From assembly GCA_034002365.1 (NCBI GenBank), contig JAVFAR010000039.1, forward strand, positions 1 through 23,393: a stretch of 23,393 bases of DNA, read 5' to 3'. The stretch is from Trichloromonas sp034002365. Its GTDB lineage: Bacteria; Desulfobacterota; Desulfuromonadia; Desulfuromonadales; Trichloromonadaceae. The position numbers and the translations under genes were made by a program. Of this stretch, positions 7,586 to 15,628 are shown one piece after another (position 1 is the stretch's first letter; each line of letters starts with the position of its first letter). The notes under the pieces were generated by a model. It had not been told where the DNA came from and searched no databases. It was given only the letters and a program-made list of their open reading frames with translations.

Positions 7586-9450
7586 TCACTCGTAACGGTG
7601 GGATTTGAACAGTTCGAAGGCCGTCTGGTAATAGGCGGTCGCCCGATCCACCAGGGCCGGGTCTTCCGGATTCGCCGCCAGTCGGTCGGTCCGCGCCTCG
7701 TAGCGATAAAAGTCTTGGCTGCGCTGGAGTCCGAGCACCACCATGGCATCGTTTTCGATGAACGCCACATCGTGATTGTGGTTCATCAGGATGGGATGCC
7801 CGGCGCTGGCGGGGCTCAGCACGTTCTGCCCGTAAAACGGCGCCGTATAGGCAAATCCCAGCAATCCCAGCAATCCCAGCACGGTCGGCGCGATATCCAG
7901 TTGACTGACGGCCGCCGCGACGGTTCCGGCCGGGAGCTTACCCGGCGCGAAGAACAAGAATAATGTTCCACGGGAATCTGGGCGCGGCCGTAGACCCGCG
8001 CGTCGTGATCGGCCACCACCACGAACAGGGTGTTGGCGTACCAGGCATGGCTCGGCGCCTCGGCGAACAGGCGGCCGAGGGCGTGATCGGCGTAGCGAAC
8101 CCCGGCGGCGCGCCCGCCCCCTTCCGGGGGAATCCCCGCGATCCCGGCGGGAAAGGTGAAGGGCTTGTGGTTGGAGGCAGTCATGACGATGGAGAAAAAG
8201 GGCTGGCCCCGCTGGTGCTCCCGGTCGAAATAGGTCAGGGCATGGCGAAACAGATCCTCGTCGCAGACCCCCCAGATATTGGCGAAGGCCGGATCGACGA
8301 TGCCGGAACGATCACTGACGGCAAAACCGTTACCGGCGAAAAAATGGTTCATGTTGTCGAAATAACCGTAGCCGCCATAGAGAAAGCTGGCGCGATAGCC
8401 GCTTGCGGACATCACCCGCCCCCAGTTGGCGATTCCCTCGCTCCCCGGCCGCTTGATGATCGATTCGCTGGGAATCGGCGGCAGCGAAGTCGCGATGGCC
8501 TCCAGCCCCCGGACCGTGCGGGTGCCAGCGGCAAAGGCGTTGTCAAAGAGCAGGCCCGACTTCGCCAGCCGATCGAAGTTGGGGGTCAGCCGGCGCTGGT
8601 CGCCATAGGCGCCGACAAAACCGGCGCCGAGGGACTCCTCGACGATGACCACCACGTTCATCTTGCCCAGCCCGGCGGGGTTCGCGGCGAAACTCCGGTT
8701 GAGATCGCGGGGGTCCGCGCCGGCGGGCGCTCCCCCGGCCGCCAGCAGGTGGTCGCGGGCCAGGGCAAAGGCTTGGCCGTCTTCAATGGTCCGGTAGTTG
8801 CGGGTATAGTCGAGGTCGTTGGTCAGAAACGCCTTGAACAGACTGCCGATGCCGTTGGCGCCGAGTTCGTTGCTCACCCGGTTGGCCGACAACGCCAGGG
8901 TGTCTGTGGAAAACCCCGCCGCCGCCACCGCCACCAGCAGCAGGTGCGCCACGAAGGCCTGGCCGCGCTCCCGGAACCGGAGATCGCCCAGCCCCCCGGC
9001 AAAGCGCGGCCAGCTCAATCGGAACAGCAGCGCGGCGAGCAGCAGCGCCGCCAGGATCACCCGCGCCACGGGATAGGAATCCCAGATGTTGACCAGCACC
9101 TCGTGGGGATAGATCAGATAGTCGACGGCCACCAGGTTGAAGCGGGAGTCGAACTCGTCGAAAAAGAAATATTCCGCAACGGAAAGATAGAGCATCCCGA
9201 AGATCATGAGAAAAAAGACCGCGCCGAGCCAGCGGCGGTGCCGGGGATGATTGAAAAACCGGGCGGGCAGCAGCCAGCGATAGAGCGAAAACGGCGCCAG
9301 CAGATAAAGAAGTTGGACGCCGTCGTTGACGAGGGCGGCGGACAAAATCAGGGGAAGCTGCGTCACGGCGACGGCGGCCGGCCGGCCAAAACACCACCAC
9401 AGAACCAGGCGCGACACCGCTGAAATGCCCAGATAAAGCCACGCGACCAC
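7586..9450 (-). pseudogene. Second LtaS-like phosphoglycerol transferase, frameshifted near its C-terminus
   Basis: The N-terminal part (from GTG 9450) has several membrane helices and the sulfatase-fold motifs VVVIVEESLG, AGTRTVRGLEAIATSLPP (candidate Thr nucleophile) and VVADHDARVYG. After QIPVEHY, between about 7966 and 7955, the frame shifts. The expected continuation (LFFAPGKLPAG, QLDIAPTVLGLLG, APFYGQNVLSP) is read in another frame to the TGA at 7586. A net loss of one base (or 4, 7) restores about 620 residues. The start is also unsure: there is no ATG and no ribosome-binding site before GTG 9450, and a hydrophobic stretch lies just upstream in another frame. It is the first gene of the leftward run and ends 3 bases before the PAP2 start. 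Confidence 0.78.
7853..7878. repeat. In-frame 9-bp tandem repeat expanding an LLG motif
   Basis: gcaatccca occurs at 7861-7869 and 7870-7878, with a third, imperfect copy (one extra a) just before, at 7853-7860. On the coding strand it gives TVLGLLGLLGFAYTAPF, where the paralog in this window has only SVLGLLGVNEP. The repeat keeps the local frame and so appears to be a polymorphic insertion of three residues. Confidence 0.7.
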
Positions 9451-9614
9451 CAGCGGCGGGCGGAAAAACCCAGGACACCGAGGAAGGCCAGAGTCAAAGA
9501 ATGCTTAATCCACTGGAATCAATGCTTTTCTCTGTGCTCTCAGTGTCCTGTGGTGAATGCTTTTGACTTTAACAATCAATTAATTTGGCACAAATACTTG
9601 ACGGCATGAGAGAA

Positions 9615-9630
9615 TGGCACAATGTTTGCC
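9615..9630 (+). promoter_or_regulatory. Sigma-54 (RpoN)-type promoter before the glycan genes
   Basis: TGGCAC at 9615-9620 and TTTGCC at 9625-9630 place the invariant GG (9616-9617) and GC (9628-9629) exactly 10 bases apart. This matches the -24/-12 pattern TGGCAC-N5-TTGC. A start near 9641 would leave about 36 bases before ATG 9677, with the GGAG site in the leader. A nearby TTGACG (9598) has no matching -10 hexamer. Confidence 0.65.
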
Positions 9631-9676
9631 GCAGGAAAATCATTTGCCATAACGACTAATGCTATTTGGAGATGCC

Positions 9677-10639
9677 ATGGGAATATCACTGAGGAAACGT
9701 GTTCTAGTCACCGGCGGGGCGGGGTTCCTCGGCTCGCACCTTTGTCGGCGCTTGCTCGATGCCGGGCACGACGTGCTGTGCGTCGACAATTTTTTTACCG
9801 GAAGCAAGGACAACATCCTTGAGTTGTTCGACAATCCCCATTTCGAACTGATTCGTCACGACATTACTTTTCCGCTGTACGTGGAAGTCGATCAGATCTA
9901 CAACCTCGCCTGTCCGGCCTCTCCTATCCATTACCAGTTCGACCCGGTGCAAACGACCAAGACCAGCGTGCATGGCGCCATCAATATGCTCGGATTGGCC
10001 AAGCGGGTCAAAGCCACCATTTTGCAGGCCTCGACCAGTGAAGTTTACGGCGACCCGGAGATCCACCCGCAGACGGAGGACTACTGGGGCCGGGTTAATC
10101 CCATCGGTATTCGTGCCTGCTATGACGAGGGGAAGCGATGCGCCGAAACACTTTTCTTCGATTACCACCGCCAGCACGGGCTACCGGTCAAAGTCGCTCG
10201 AATCTTCAACACCTATGGGCCGCGCATGCATCCTAATGACGGGCGGGTGGTATCCAATTTTATTATGCAGGCGTTGCGGAGTGAGCCGATTACTCTTTTT
10301 GGAGACGGGAACCAGACACGGTCTTTCTGCTATGTGGATGATTTGATAGAGGGGTTAATCAGGCTGATGGAAACGCCAAAAGGAGTAACTGGGCCAATAA
10401 ATCTGGGGAACCCAGTGGAATTCACCATTCGCGAATTGGCGGAACGGGTCATTGAACTGACCTGTTCATCTTCTAAGTTGGTTTACCACTCTCTGCCGCA
10501 GGATGATCCGCGACAGCGACAACCCAACATTACGCTGGCGAGAGAAACCCTCGGCTGGTCGCCGACCGTGCAGATTGCCGATGGACTAAAACGAACGGTA
10601 AATTATTTTGAAGAACTGATCCGACGGGGCCTGGCTTAA
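9677..10639 (+). CDS. uxs: UDP-glucuronate decarboxylase (UDP-xylose synthase)
   Basis: The 320-residue short-chain dehydrogenase/reductase has a GxxGxxG NAD-binding loop (VTGGAGFLGSH, 11-21), NLACPASPIHYQFDP (76-90), STSEVYGDP and the catalytic Y149-x3-K153. These are the signatures of UDP-glucuronate decarboxylases, which make UDP-xylose through a 4-keto intermediate. ATG 9677 is preferred over in-frame ATG 9659 because a GGAG lies 8 bases upstream of it. A sigma-54-like promoter precedes the gene, and it is followed after 35 bases by a radical SAM gene on the same strand. UDP-xylose would feed the glycosyltransferases of this island. dTDP-glucose or UDP-galactose relatives are less likely given the PASP motif. 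Confidence 0.92.
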   Translation: MGISLRKRVLVTGGAGFLGSHLCRRLLDAGHDVLCVDNFFTGSKDNILELFDNPHFELIRHDITFPLYVEVDQIYNLACPASPIHYQFDPVQTTKTSVHGAINMLGLAKRVKATILQASTSEVYGDPEIHPQTEDYWGRVNPIGIRACYDEGKRCAETLFFDYHRQHGLPVKVARIFNTYGPRMHPNDGRVVSNFIMQALRSEPITLFGDGNQTRSFCYVDDLIEGLIRLMETPKGVTGPINLGNPVEFTIRELAERVIELTCSSSKLVYHSLPQDDPRQRQPNITLARETLGWSPTVQIADGLKRTVNYFEELIRRGLA

Positions 10640-10674
10640 TCTGTGACTTTCTGTCATTAACGAAAGAAATACAA

Positions 10675-12408
10675 ATGAGCATCTTATTGATATATCCAAG
10701 TATCCAAGGTATCGGATTCGACTCTTTTGGCAGAGGATCTTACAGCGGACATCTGCAAAATCTAGGAATAGGTTATTTAAGTTCCTATCTAAAAAGCAAG
10801 GGATATAAAGTAGATTATTTAGACCTTCGAAAGATGACAGGATGGGAAGAAACCCGTCAAAAGATTTATCACTCATCTCATAAAATAGTTGGCATTCAAT
10901 TCAATACTGTCAACTTCAGTTTTGCCGTCCGATGCGCGAAATTTGCTCGCGAAGCAGGAAAAACTATTATTGCGGGTGGGCCACATGCCAGTTGGGACCC
11001 TCAAGGATTGATTGATGGGGGGTTTGCGGATCATGTGATTGTCGGTGAAGCCGAACTTTCACTTGCCGGATTTTTGGCAAATCCATCTGCTGCAAAACCG
11101 ATCATTAATGGAGAACGTTGCCATAATCTTGATGATCTACCGTTCCCTGATCGCCACTTGGATACGCATGAGCTAGATAGGATCAACGATCCTGTGACTG
11201 GCCGCTTTCCCCTTTGCACTTTCGGCTTCGATATGATCACCAGTCGGGGTTGCCCATACCCTTGCCGTTTCTGCCAGCCCATGCAAAAATTGACTTTTGG
11301 CCAACATATTCGACATCATTCTGTCGAATATGTCGTTGAACAAATGAAGAGATTGGTTATTGACTATGGCGCGACCTATGTTCATTTTGTCGATGACACA
11401 TTTACCTTAAATAAAAAGTGGACGTTGGAATTCTGTGAGCTTATGCAAAAAAATCCTCCAGGGCTGCGTTACTGGACGGCGTCCTCGCGGGCGGATTGTG
11501 TGGATCGAAACGTACTTAATGCGTTGCGAGATGCCGGATGTGTGCGAATGAATTTCGGATTTGAAAGTGGTTCATTACGAATACTCGAAATACTCGACAA
11601 AAGGTTAACACCGGAACAGTCTCTTGAAACTGCGCGGATTTGTCGTGAACTCGGGATTCTCGTTATTGCCAATTTCATTCTTGGGATTCCAGACGAAACC
11701 GAAGACGATATGCGGAAAACTCTGGAATTAGCCAAAAAAATGAAGCCAGACATGATTAATTTATCTTATTTTACACCGATTCCAGGCTCTTATCTCTACA
11801 ATGAGTGCAAGGAAAGGGGCCTGATTGAGAATGATGACTATTCTGATTTCAACCGGATGAATTTTGGGCAGCTCAAAGGAATCGATTATGCCCTGACAAC
11901 AGAATATATGCGGAAAATTGAAAATTGTGCGACCCGTTGGTATGAAAGCCCGCCTTTTTCACAATTGGCGACAGAACGTTGGAATCGAATTTCCGCTCTT
12001 GGCAGACAAGACAAGGCCTACGAAGAGATTTCTTTCTGGAGCCGTCCGGACATTTCTGTCATGGGAATTCATTACGACCGAAAAATCGCTCAATTATTAA
12101 GGGGTTGTGTAGAAACAAAAAACAATAGATTGGCTATCTATGGTGCGGATCAGAGTGGTGTAACGGTGCTAAACGCCTGTATCAAGTCTAATATCAAAAT
12201 CATGGCAATATATGACCGGGATCCGGAGAAGGTAGGCAGAGTCGTTTCCGGGGTTCCGGTTAAATTTCCGGAAGAGATCGAAAATGATGCACCGAATGTC
12301 CTCATTATCTGTTCCAAAGGGCACGAGGATGAAATTTATCTGGGAATGCAATCACTGACAAAGAAAGGAGTGGTACTGATTCGTGCGGCGCGTGAAGGGT
12401 TAATCTGA
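10675..12408 (+). CDS. B12-binding-type radical SAM protein with C-terminal Rossmann-like domain
   Basis: The 577-residue protein starts with a B12-binding-like Rossmann domain (about 1-150, with IIAGGPHAS near 98-106). The cobalamin lower-ligand DxHxxG motif is not apparent. The radical SAM core follows, with CPYPCRFC giving Cys193, Cys197 and Cys200 for the [4Fe-4S] cluster, then VHFVDDTF, FGFESGS and NFILGIPDETEDD. Residues 484-577 form an extra alpha/beta domain (LAIYGADQSGVTVL, IYDRDPEKVG, SGVPVKFPEEI) resembling sugar- or CoA-binding Rossmann modules. Family members include methyltransferases and ring-contracting enzymes; substrate here is unknown, but the setting suggests modification of a sugar or lipid carrier. 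The coding region is clearly more AT-rich than the flanks. It converges with the next gene at a 15-base gap. Confidence 0.87.
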   Translation: MSILLIYPSIQGIGFDSFGRGSYSGHLQNLGIGYLSSYLKSKGYKVDYLDLRKMTGWEETRQKIYHSSHKIVGIQFNTVNFSFAVRCAKFAREAGKTIIAGGPHASWDPQGLIDGGFADHVIVGEAELSLAGFLANPSAAKPIINGERCHNLDDLPFPDRHLDTHELDRINDPVTGRFPLCTFGFDMITSRGCPYPCRFCQPMQKLTFGQHIRHHSVEYVVEQMKRLVIDYGATYVHFVDDTFTLNKKWTLEFCELMQKNPPGLRYWTASSRADCVDRNVLNALRDAGCVRMNFGFESGSLRILEILDKRLTPEQSLETARICRELGILVIANFILGIPDETEDDMRKTLELAKKMKPDMINLSYFTPIPGSYLYNECKERGLIENDDYSDFNRMNFGQLKGIDYALTTEYMRKIENCATRWYESPPFSQLATERWNRISALGRQDKAYEEISFWSRPDISVMGIHYDRKIAQLLRGCVETKNNRLAIYGADQSGVTVLNACIKSNIKIMAIYDRDPEKVGRVVSGVPVKFPEEIENDAPNVLIICSKGHEDEIYLGMQSLTKKGVVLIRAAREGLI

Positions 12409-12423
12409 TTGCGCCAGGAACAG

Positions 12424-13587
12424 TCAGAACGGTTTAAGTTCTTTGCGCAGAGTATTCAGAGTGCTGCGCAGAATCTGTGGATTATATTCAGGTAAGATGA
12501 TGACACGCAGGTTTTCGACCGGATCCGAGTAGTGTTGTCTCAATTTAATCGCGGCCTGGAAGTAAAAAGCGGCTCGCTCCCTCTCACCCGCTATGGCCGT
12601 CAGGACCCCAAGATTATTGAATGCTTCAGCATGGTTTGAATTTAATTTGAGACATGAACGATACTCTCTTGCCGCTCTGTCGTTTTTCCCACGGAGTTGG
12701 TAACAAACGCCGAGCAAAAAAGCGGCATCGGCGTTCTCTGGCCGCTCTTGACGCAATACTTCCAGCCACTCTGTTGCACCTCGAATATTTTCCAACCGCA
12801 GCAGGATTCGGGCGGTAGCAATTTGCTGATGGCAGGGGTCGTCGGGGTAAGTTTCCTTGAGGGCTTGGCGGATTTGCTCTGGACTATATTTCTCCAGAGC
12901 CTTTTTTTCATTGGCTCTCTGGGCTTCGCGCTGATGACTTATATTACTCCCATGAATGCGGTAATGCACCAGAACCTCGTCCAGATATTTTACCGGGTGT
13001 AACGATGCCAGTCGCAACCAGAGATCATATTCTTCATTATGAGTAATGTTGACGTCAAACCCTCCGACTTCCAGCAGCCGTGATCTTCTAACCATAGCGA
13101 CAGAAGTCGATCCGATCTGGTTGCGTTCCAGCAACTGTCCGAAAAAACCCTTCTCACAGAATTGTTCACACCTTGCCAGACTTCCAAGGGGGTGAAGCTC
13201 TGCGTTAGCATAGGCCATGGCGGAAAAAACAAGAGCCGTTGCAGGATTCTCCATAAAGACCTGCCGCTGCTTTTCGATCCGCAGGGGCAAGCTGACATCA
13301 TCGGCATCGAGAAAAGCGATCAAGTCTCCACTGGCTTCATAAATACCACGATTTCTTGCGAAAGATGCCCCCTTACACGGTTCCCGCAGCAACCGGACTG
13401 GTGTACCGAATTTTTGAACAACCGCAGCAGTTTCATCCGCCGATCCGTTATCAATCACAAGGATCTCTTCAGGTGCGGTGGATTGTTGCAGCAGGCTTTC
13501 GAGTGCTTGTCGGACAAAGGGGGCCGAATTGTAGGCTGGAACAATGACACTGCAACTCAGAGTACCCTGCCTTAGCATGCGATTCAC
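12424..13587 (-). CDS. GT2 glycosyltransferase with C-terminal TPR repeats
   Basis: Residues 10-230 form a GT-A family 2 domain: SVIVPAYNSAPFVRQALES, VIDNGSADET (44-53), the metal/nucleotide-binding DADD (94-97), GGFD and NEEYDLWLRLA. After about residue 260 there are helical tetratricopeptide-like repeats (AAFLLGVCYQLRGKNDRAA, AFNNLGVLTAIAGERERAA), which usually mediate protein contacts. It likely adds a sugar to a cell-surface glycan in the cytoplasm and may dock with partner enzymes. Start GTG 13587 overlaps the stop of the upstream methyltransferase gene (GTGA), with GGAG 11 bases upstream; ATG 13578 is an alternative. It is the last gene of the leftward run and no terminator is visible after it. 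Confidence 0.87.
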   Translation of the reverse strand: MNRMLRQGTLSCSVIVPAYNSAPFVRQALESLLQQSTAPEEILVIDNGSADETAAVVQKFGTPVRLLREPCKGASFARNRGIYEASGDLIAFLDADDVSLPLRIEKQRQVFMENPATALVFSAMAYANAELHPLGSLARCEQFCEKGFFGQLLERNQIGSTSVAMVRRSRLLEVGGFDVNITHNEEYDLWLRLASLHPVKYLDEVLVHYRIHGSNISHQREAQRANEKKALEKYSPEQIRQALKETYPDDPCHQQIATARILLRLENIRGATEWLEVLRQERPENADAAFLLGVCYQLRGKNDRAAREYRSCLKLNSNHAEAFNNLGVLTAIAGERERAAFYFQAAIKLRQHYSDPVENLRVIILPEYNPQILRSTLNTLRKELKPF

Positions 13588-14705
13588 GGCGAGGGCAACT
13601 CCATGACGGCACCGTTTTCGTCTACCGCAATAATACGCTTCGCTCTGATAACGTAACTAATAGCTTGGGTGAAGGCAAAATTGGAATCCGTTCTTTGCAA
13701 AATTATGGCAAGATCAAACTTAGGGATGAGTTGCCCCGGGGTTAGCTCATGTTCCACGAGAGTGAAGTTGCCCAGTTGTGAACATAATGCTTCGGCATCG
13801 GCAATCTGGGCCTCTTGGCGCGTAAAAATCAAGATTTTCCCTTGTGGTTCTCCGATTGCCGCAAGAATTTTTTCATTGTCAATGACCATTACATCAGGTT
13901 TTGGAACAGGCTTGTGGACTTCCGCGAAGAAGGCCTCAACCTCATCAATGCTGACTTGACGACTCCCCCCCGGGCGTTGAAAGACAACGTCAAACCCACC
14001 GACTCTGCACCCATCCCGAAATTTTATCGGCAGATTTTCAAAAACTTCGGGTGGCGGAGCCTGTGTCATCAGTTCTTTCAAGTAAACCCGTTCTAAAGGC
14101 ATCTCAGAAAATGCATCTATATAGTCTCGATATGGTCGCCGATTAAGAGCGGAAGACTCATAAATATTGCGGATAACATAGTCGACAGCGCTCGGATGCA
14201 GGTAGTCATCCAGTTGAGCGCGTAGATTTTCTTGCGTAAGAAGCAGATGGCTCCAAGGTTCGATTAAGGGCGCCAACTCCGGAATCCAGAACATAAAATG
14301 ATGGCCATGACGTGAACTCCACAACGGCGACCAAAAGGAAACAAAAATCCCTCCCGGTTTTAGAATGCGATAAAATTCATCAAGCGTCTCTTTCAGGAAA
14401 GGTAAATGTTCAAATACGACCAGAGAAAAGATGACGTCAATCGACTGGTCCGGAAGGCCTGTTTTTTCGGCCGATGCCGGGAAGAGCTGAAAACGTTCAC
14501 CCTGGAGAGATGCGCCAGCGTACATAGGGTTGTCATTCAATCCCGGGTCTACGCCAAAGACTTTGGCTGCCCTTGTTATTTCCGTCAAATAAGTGACACA
14601 CTCGCCACGACCACAACCAACATCGAGAAGAGTCGCATTTTCGAGCCCAAAACGGCCAAGACCGTCGAGAAAAGCTTTCTTGAACCCCTGGAAGGCATAT
14701 TTCAT
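13584..14705 (-). CDS. SAM-dependent class I methyltransferase with extra C-terminal domain
   Basis: The 373-residue product has motif I DVGCGRGE (28-35), an acidic residue in VFGVDPG, VIFSLVVFEHLPF (91-103) and YRILKPGG (112-119), all typical of Methyltransf_11-type enzymes that methylate small molecules or glycans. After about residue 230 comes a linker. Residues 289-373 (GKILIFTRQEAQI, KFDLAIILQRTD, RIIAVDENG) then resemble the GT9-half-like domain in the two leftmost-transcribed partner genes, a weaker match than between those two. ATG 14705 has a good AAAGGA site and overlaps the upstream GT2 stop (ATGA). It is coupled on both sides, so it works with the glycosyltransferases, probably O-methylating a sugar or chain end (inference). 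Confidence 0.83.
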   Translation of the reverse strand: MKYAFQGFKKAFLDGLGRFGLENATLLDVGCGRGECVTYLTEITRAAKVFGVDPGLNDNPMYAGASLQGERFQLFPASAEKTGLPDQSIDVIFSLVVFEHLPFLKETLDEFYRILKPGGIFVSFWSPLWSSRHGHHFMFWIPELAPLIEPWSHLLLTQENLRAQLDDYLHPSAVDYVIRNIYESSALNRRPYRDYIDAFSEMPLERVYLKELMTQAPPPEVFENLPIKFRDGCRVGGFDVVFQRPGGSRQVSIDEVEAFFAEVHKPVPKPDVMVIDNEKILAAIGEPQGKILIFTRQEAQIADAEALCSQLGNFTLVEHELTPGQLIPKFDLAIILQRTDSNFAFTQAISYVIRAKRIIAVDENGAVMELPSP

Positions 14706-15628
14706 AATTTTTCCTTTTGCTGACGCCTCGAATGAGAAAAATTATTCCAGCAAAGATACATAAGATATCGCCAGATGAGCCCATTTGTGTATGCGGCGGA
14801 ATCTATGAATTGTAACCAACGCCGAAATTTTTCCTGTTTTGAGCTATTACAGAAAACAACCCGAAAACCCAAATTTATCAGCCTGCCACTGTCAATTTCT
14901 TTTAACATTTGACTGAATGATATCTTTCTATGTTTTTTCAGGCTTGCGTAAAACTGGCCAGAGGCATGGCGGAAACGTTGTTGATAGAAACCCTCCAGTG
15001 TCTGCGGGTGCTTGTGTCGAACGATAGCGTCCTCGGCGAAGACGAAAGTCTCCCCCGCAATAGCCAAGCGCTCACCAAGATCGCGGTCTTCACCGGCGGC
15101 AAAAGGGAAAGACTCATCAAACAGTCCGATTTTTTCAAGTGAAGTACGTCGATAGCAGGCGTTTGCTGTGGTTATATGGGGTGGACTTTTCTGCAATATG
15201 TTGTACCTCTGACGAAAAACAATCTGATCGATAAAGCTGGAAACTACGTCATCTTGGTAATAGGAAACGATCTGACCGCCGGCACCGCAGACCGAGTCCG
15301 TCATGGAACTGATCAGTTTCGCAAGCCAATCATTATGCGGGATGCAGTCGGCGTCGGTAAAAGCAACGAACTTGGCGGTCGAAGCCCGGATTCCGGCGTT
15401 ACGCGCTGCCGCCGGGCCGCGTTTTGATTCATAGAGCGAGCGGACCGGATAACGATCTATGATTTCCTGGGTGCCATCGGTCGATCTGTTGTTGACGATA
15501 ATTATTTCAAACTGCCCCGGTGTGAAAACCTGGCACAACAACGCTTCGATACAATCCTCTATAATCTCAGCGCCATTGTAGACCGGCACAACAACGCTTA
15601 CAGTTAAGTTATCAGAGCTTTCCGGCAT
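14702..15628 (-). CDS. GT2 glycosyltransferase
   Basis: From ATG 15628 the product has 308 residues: SVVVPVYNGAEIIEDCIEAL (11-30), IVNNRSTDGTQEII, RGPAAARNAGI, FTDADCIPHNDWL with the DxD motif at 92-94, and FAAGEDRDLGERL near the acceptor site. This is a family 2 inverting transferase. The C-terminal 80 residues are basic and amphipathic, perhaps for membrane docking. An upstream TTG or GTG would add 56 unrelated residues read through the previous gene; ATG 15628 overlaps that gene by 17 bases, as expected in this compact run. It is closely related to the adjacent GT2 (same spacing of motifs and the same RSTDxTQEII/STDHTQEII segment), pointing to a tandem duplication. Confidence 0.86.
   Translation of the reverse strand: MPESSDNLTVSVVVPVYNGAEIIEDCIEALLCQVFTPGQFEIIIVNNRSTDGTQEIIDRYPVRSLYESKRGPAAARNAGIRASTAKFVAFTDADCIPHNDWLAKLISSMTDSVCGAGGQIVSYYQDDVVSSFIDQIVFRQRYNILQKSPPHITTANACYRRTSLEKIGLFDESFPFAAGEDRDLGERLAIAGETFVFAEDAIVRHKHPQTLEGFYQQRFRHASGQFYASLKKHRKISFSQMLKEIDSGRLINLGFRVVFCNSSKQEKFRRWLQFIDSAAYTNGLIWRYLMYLCWNNFSHSRRQQKEKL

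Noticed and set aside
9503..9566. Direct repeat-like text (aatgctttt twice, ctctgtgctctcagtgtcctgtggtg) in the gap before the decarboxylase gene
   Set aside because: It is too short and imperfect to call as an element from one copy; a partly similar ctgttctctgtggtg occurs near 20996, so a genome-wide search would be needed.
9598..9626. TTGACG as a sigma-70 -35 element before the UDP-glucuronate decarboxylase gene
   Set aside because: No acceptable -10 hexamer occurs 16-18 bases downstream; the sigma-54 pattern is clearly better.
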